A DNA stretch of 64,000 nt from Collinsella aerofaciens (lineage in GTDB: Bacteria > Actinomycetota > Coriobacteriia > Coriobacteriales > Coriobacteriaceae). The notes below the pieces were generated by a model. That model had not been told where the DNA came from and made no database searches. It saw only the letters and a program-made list of their open reading frames with translations. The stretch covers positions 17,846-81,845 of the forward strand of contig NZ_JADMWW010000010.1 of the NCBI RefSeq assembly GCF_015548375.1, read 5' to 3'. Below, piece by piece: positions 63,998 to 64,000 of this stretch. A program made the translations under genes and the position numbers. The number at the start of each line of letters is the position of its first letter. Within the stretch, counting starts at the first letter, position 1.

Positions 63998-64000
63998 GAG

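Overview
The window looks like chromosomal DNA of a gut Coriobacteriia bacterium, most likely Collinsella or a close relative. The host genes are GC-rich and actinobacterial in flavour: glnA beside a GlnR-like orphan regulator, a GatCAB operon, NAD-dependent ligA, SpaA-type pili, and Entner-Doudoroff/uronate genes. The taxon is inferred from gene style only; no 16S is present.

Layout. 1-5.9 kb: start of rplM (runs off the left edge), a patatin-like hydrolase, tmRNA, an unknown 144-aa protein, a RelB-like/PIN toxin-antitoxin pair and a P1B-type ATPase with a DUF6110-like partner. 6.3-11.1 kb: two half-size ABC exporters (one with an early stop codon) divergent from an AraC regulator. 11.1-19.6 kb: an AAA/DUF4143 ATPase, an intergenic repeat block, gatCAB, a class C sortase and an AbiEi/AbiEii-like pair. 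20-27.6 kb: a sortase-assembled pilus locus (62-aa leader ORF, large tip pilin, backbone pilin, class C sortase) followed by remnants of another pilin and of a GH4 glucosidase. 28-34.4 kb: HAD phosphatase, MFS transporter, moaA plus a moaC-mobB fusion, and a frameshifted endonuclease-like gene.

34.65-49.31 kb is a visibly AT-richer, Firmicutes-type mobilizable element of the Tn4451/TnpX class. It has imperfect terminal inverted repeats, a large serine recombinase, a TnpW-like protein, a MobV relaxase with an adjacent oriT-like hairpin, two replication proteins, a sigma-like protein, an unknown 235-aa cargo protein and a Bce-type ABC transporter. The transporter's two-component system is broken twice: a TGA inside the response regulator and a one-base shift in the kinase. 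The element sits just upstream of a host MATE/MerR pair.

49.4-64 kb: MATE exporter, MerR regulator, ligA with a coupled small ORF, a 203-bp MITE-like element, HtrA protease, GlnR-like regulator and glnA, a HEPN/MNT pair whose nucleotidyltransferase carries a ribbon-helix-helix domain, then a LacI/KDG kinase/KDPG aldolase/GntR uronate block in which the aldolase gene is frameshifted.

Two themes stand out. First, intergenic spaces are packed with recurring long palindromes: a 'CATCACAACATTCGA' family (4 copies), a 'CCACCACAAAGGTGCCTG' family (5 copies plus variants), a 'TTGCGGTGRAATA' family (2 copies) and others. Second, at least five genes carry a single interrupting stop or frameshift, so either this strain shows real decay or the assembly has point errors; raw reads would settle it.
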